The position numbers and the translations under genes are program-made. Positions 18,250 to 20,176 of a stretch of DNA of 20,176 nt are shown here, one piece after another. The stretch covers positions 6,516 through 26,691 of the forward strand of contig NWUY0300072277.1 of NCBI GenBank assembly GCA_004151065.3. Direction: 5' to 3'. Below the pieces are notes generated by a model, which was not told the DNA's origin, searched no databases, and saw nothing but the letters and a program-made list of their open reading frames with translations. The first letter of the stretch is position 1; each line of letters begins with the position of its first letter. The DNA is from Larix sibirica. Lineage: Eukaryota > Streptophyta > Pinopsida > Pinales > Pinaceae.

Positions 18250-19820
18250 ATGTTAAGCACTTTCCTTTTGTTATAATAATTTATTTAGATAATATTGTTC
18301 TTGAAACGATTTTGTGTGCTTCAAAAAATTATATGTTAAATGCAATATTGTAAAACTAATTATAATGTTATTTTATAATTAAAGTTAATCATAATTTGAA
18401 GAGAATTTTTAAACACTTGTGGAAATGTATATTAATGTTGATCTAATATCATGATTAATATACAATAATTTTATTGAAATCCTTGTGATTTTTTTTTTAA
18501 AATTAGTGTATAACCAAGTATGCTTTAAGAAATGGAGCTATTTTTTTAATTGATAATTTTGATCCTTAAAAATTGATATTATACAATACCATGTAGTTGG
18601 AATCAAGAGCCTCTAAATCCCAAGTATCAAGTCGATACTTAATGAAGTCCAATTGAATTTACTTATGCCATAAATTCCAAACAACTTTATATCAAATTTG
18701 TAAGTGGTCTTGGATATTATCCCATGGTGTATTGGTGAAGAGATTGTTAATGCTTTGGAGATGAGGAAGGTTTACATATTTTCCCATGATAAAGTGAAGT
18801 TGTACCATGTTAATGTGGTGTTGGGGTTTGTATCTCAACATAGCAATTGAAAGGAAAACTTAACAATAAAACAAAACATATAATTGGTTAATAAAACAAA
18901 ACATGTAATTGTTTCATGTTAATGCTTATTATTTATTCTCTTATAGATGGAAATAGATCTTAGTCGTCCAATCGATATCTAATTTATGGCATTATTGGCG
19001 AAGGTCAATTTGGTCATCCTTCATATCTCAATTTGGTCAATTTTGTTCAAAGTCATGTTAATTTTAACTCTTATTATTTGAAAATTTGGGATTACCATGT
19101 GACCAATTGTTGAAGCTTTTATGGGAGAGTTCCAAAGTTCAAATAATCCCCATGTTAAAATGGATATTTGTACCACGAAAATCGCTCTATCATTAACATG
19201 GACAACTCACTTTTGTTTCTTCACTACAAGCAATTTCATGCTACATGGATTTCTTGGGCTATTTTATAATATAGCTTCCAGTTATGGTGGTTGCATAACA
19301 TGTCATCTTACATGTTTTGCATTGTATTTAGATGTGAAAATATGGAGGATGACTATAAAGAAGAGCACAGGGAAAAGTCATCGTGTAAGTGCGCAAACAA
19401 TGTAGAGTAGGTTAAATAAAAATGAGTTAGAGACATGTTTTAATTTGATGGTGCAAGGATGAAGACAATAAAGGATGTGCAATTTTGAGGAGTTTGAGAA
19501 ACGTTGAGAAGTGACATAGGAGTTCAAGAGACATTGCTCCACCATAGTCTAGAAAGAATGTGAAGCAACATACAAGTTGTATTTTTGATTTCTAGAGCTA
19601 TTGGTTAGTTATAGAACAGATAGGCGTGAGTGGAGAGGCCTTGAAGTTTGAGGCACATATAGACTTGTAAAATAGTACTCTATTGTACTGATCAAATAGT
19701 AAATTGCTTTACGTTTGTATTTTGTTGGGTATGTAGGTGCCTTTGTTAATCAAGTTGTAGAGTGTTGTGATCTTTTTTACTAGTTCAATATGTAGGTGAG
19801 TTCTTGCAAATTGAAATAGT
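18250..19820. other. AT-rich intergenic DNA, no recognisable gene
   Basis: A 25-bp direct repeat (18865-18914) is the only clear structure. The 94-codon frame at 19121-19405 has no motif or family resemblance that I can see, and its hydrophobic middle is probably chance. Confidence 0.4.
18865..18914 (+). repeat. 25-bp tandem duplication
   Basis: 18865-18889 and 18890-18914 share AATAAAACAAAACAT followed by -TAATTG-TT, with two mismatches in 25 bases. The copies are back to back. Confidence 0.8.
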
Positions 19821-20013
19821 TGAGAAGTGAACTCCATCACCACCATGCCAAGAATAGGAGAAAACTATGGGAATGTCTGCAATTCCAACAATGTCAACTT
19901 CAAATACTCAACATGGTTAAAAATGGCTTGTTATTCTGGGCTAGTGTCAACAACCTCTCAGACTATAATTGCAAGATGCAACATGGTGCAATTACTAACA
20001 ATTCACAACAAAT

Positions 20014-20176
20014 GCATGGTTGTTAAGACTCTTCTTTCACAGAGACACCTAGGATTATTGCCAATTAGCCCCTTCTGTTAGCATACAAACAAGTTGGAAG
20101 TGTTGATCCTAATAGAAGGGGCTAATTGGCAATAATCCTAGGTGTCTCTGTGAAAGAAGAGTCTTAACAACCATGC
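20014..20176. repeat. Perfect 63-bp inverted repeat (hairpin) at the window end
   Basis: 20014-20076 and 20114-20176 are exact reverse complements (63 of 63 by eye), around a 37-base spacer. Four more bases pair after a single mismatch, leaving a loop of about 27. The arms begin GCATGGTTGTTAAGACTCTT and end with GCCCCTTCT. The right arm is cut by the window edge, so it may extend further. Overlapping ORFs at 19820-20026 and 19827-20081 run into the left arm and are not recognisable genes. Confidence 0.9.

Noticed and set aside
19121-19405. 94-codon ORF with a hydrophobic middle as a small membrane protein
   Set aside because: Random AT-rich reading can give such stretches. There is no conserved motif, start context or neighbour to support it.

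Overview
The window looks like nuclear DNA of a land plant. It is AT-rich and gene-poor, full of decayed repeats, and holds one multi-exon gene whose splice sites and protein family are plant-like. The combination of very low gene density, a first coding intron of about 5 kb and old LTR, SINE and inverted-repeat debris fits a large repeat-rich genome, and a gymnosperm is my best guess. That guess is inference, because nothing here fixes the species.

Layout. Positions 1-1746 hold part of a reverse-strand LTR retrotransposon. It has a Met-tRNA-type primer-binding site, an LTR with a TATA box, and a tRNA-derived SINE inserted in the LTR. A diverged relative of the same LTR segment lies at about 2495-2705 and lacks the SINE, so it shows the empty target site. 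Positions 2706-8600 are AT-rich and essentially non-coding, with a short tandem duplication (3858-4005), a two-copy tandem repeat (5754-5899) and an inverted-repeat element of about 360 bp (6171-6528).

The only clear gene runs on the + strand. A leader exon of uncertain start ends at 9031, and a 5'-leader intron follows (9032-9251). Eight coding exons then run from 9353 to 16796. Spliced, they give a 504-residue protein of the plant GT106 / 'O-fucosyltransferase-like' family, closest in my recollection to the RG-I rhamnosyltransferases (RRT). Every exon junction restores the frame. The protein has an N-terminal signal anchor and all the family blocks ([43 protein letters not shown]). The leader carries four upstream ATGs in good context, and the last upstream ORF ends in TAATG, overlapping the main start codon.

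The first coding intron (9642-14637) is a graveyard of inserted material. It holds three coding-like but broken fragments, one on + and two on -, plus two kinds of dispersed non-coding repeat. Downstream of the gene are a probable poly(A) signal, several tandem repeats (17619-17720, 18055-18249, 18865-18914) and AT-rich DNA without recognisable genes. The window ends in a perfect 63-bp inverted repeat around a short loop (20014-20176), which is either a real hairpin element or a fold-back assembly artefact. I found no CRISPR, rRNA or functional tRNA, and no evidence of a new multi-gene system.
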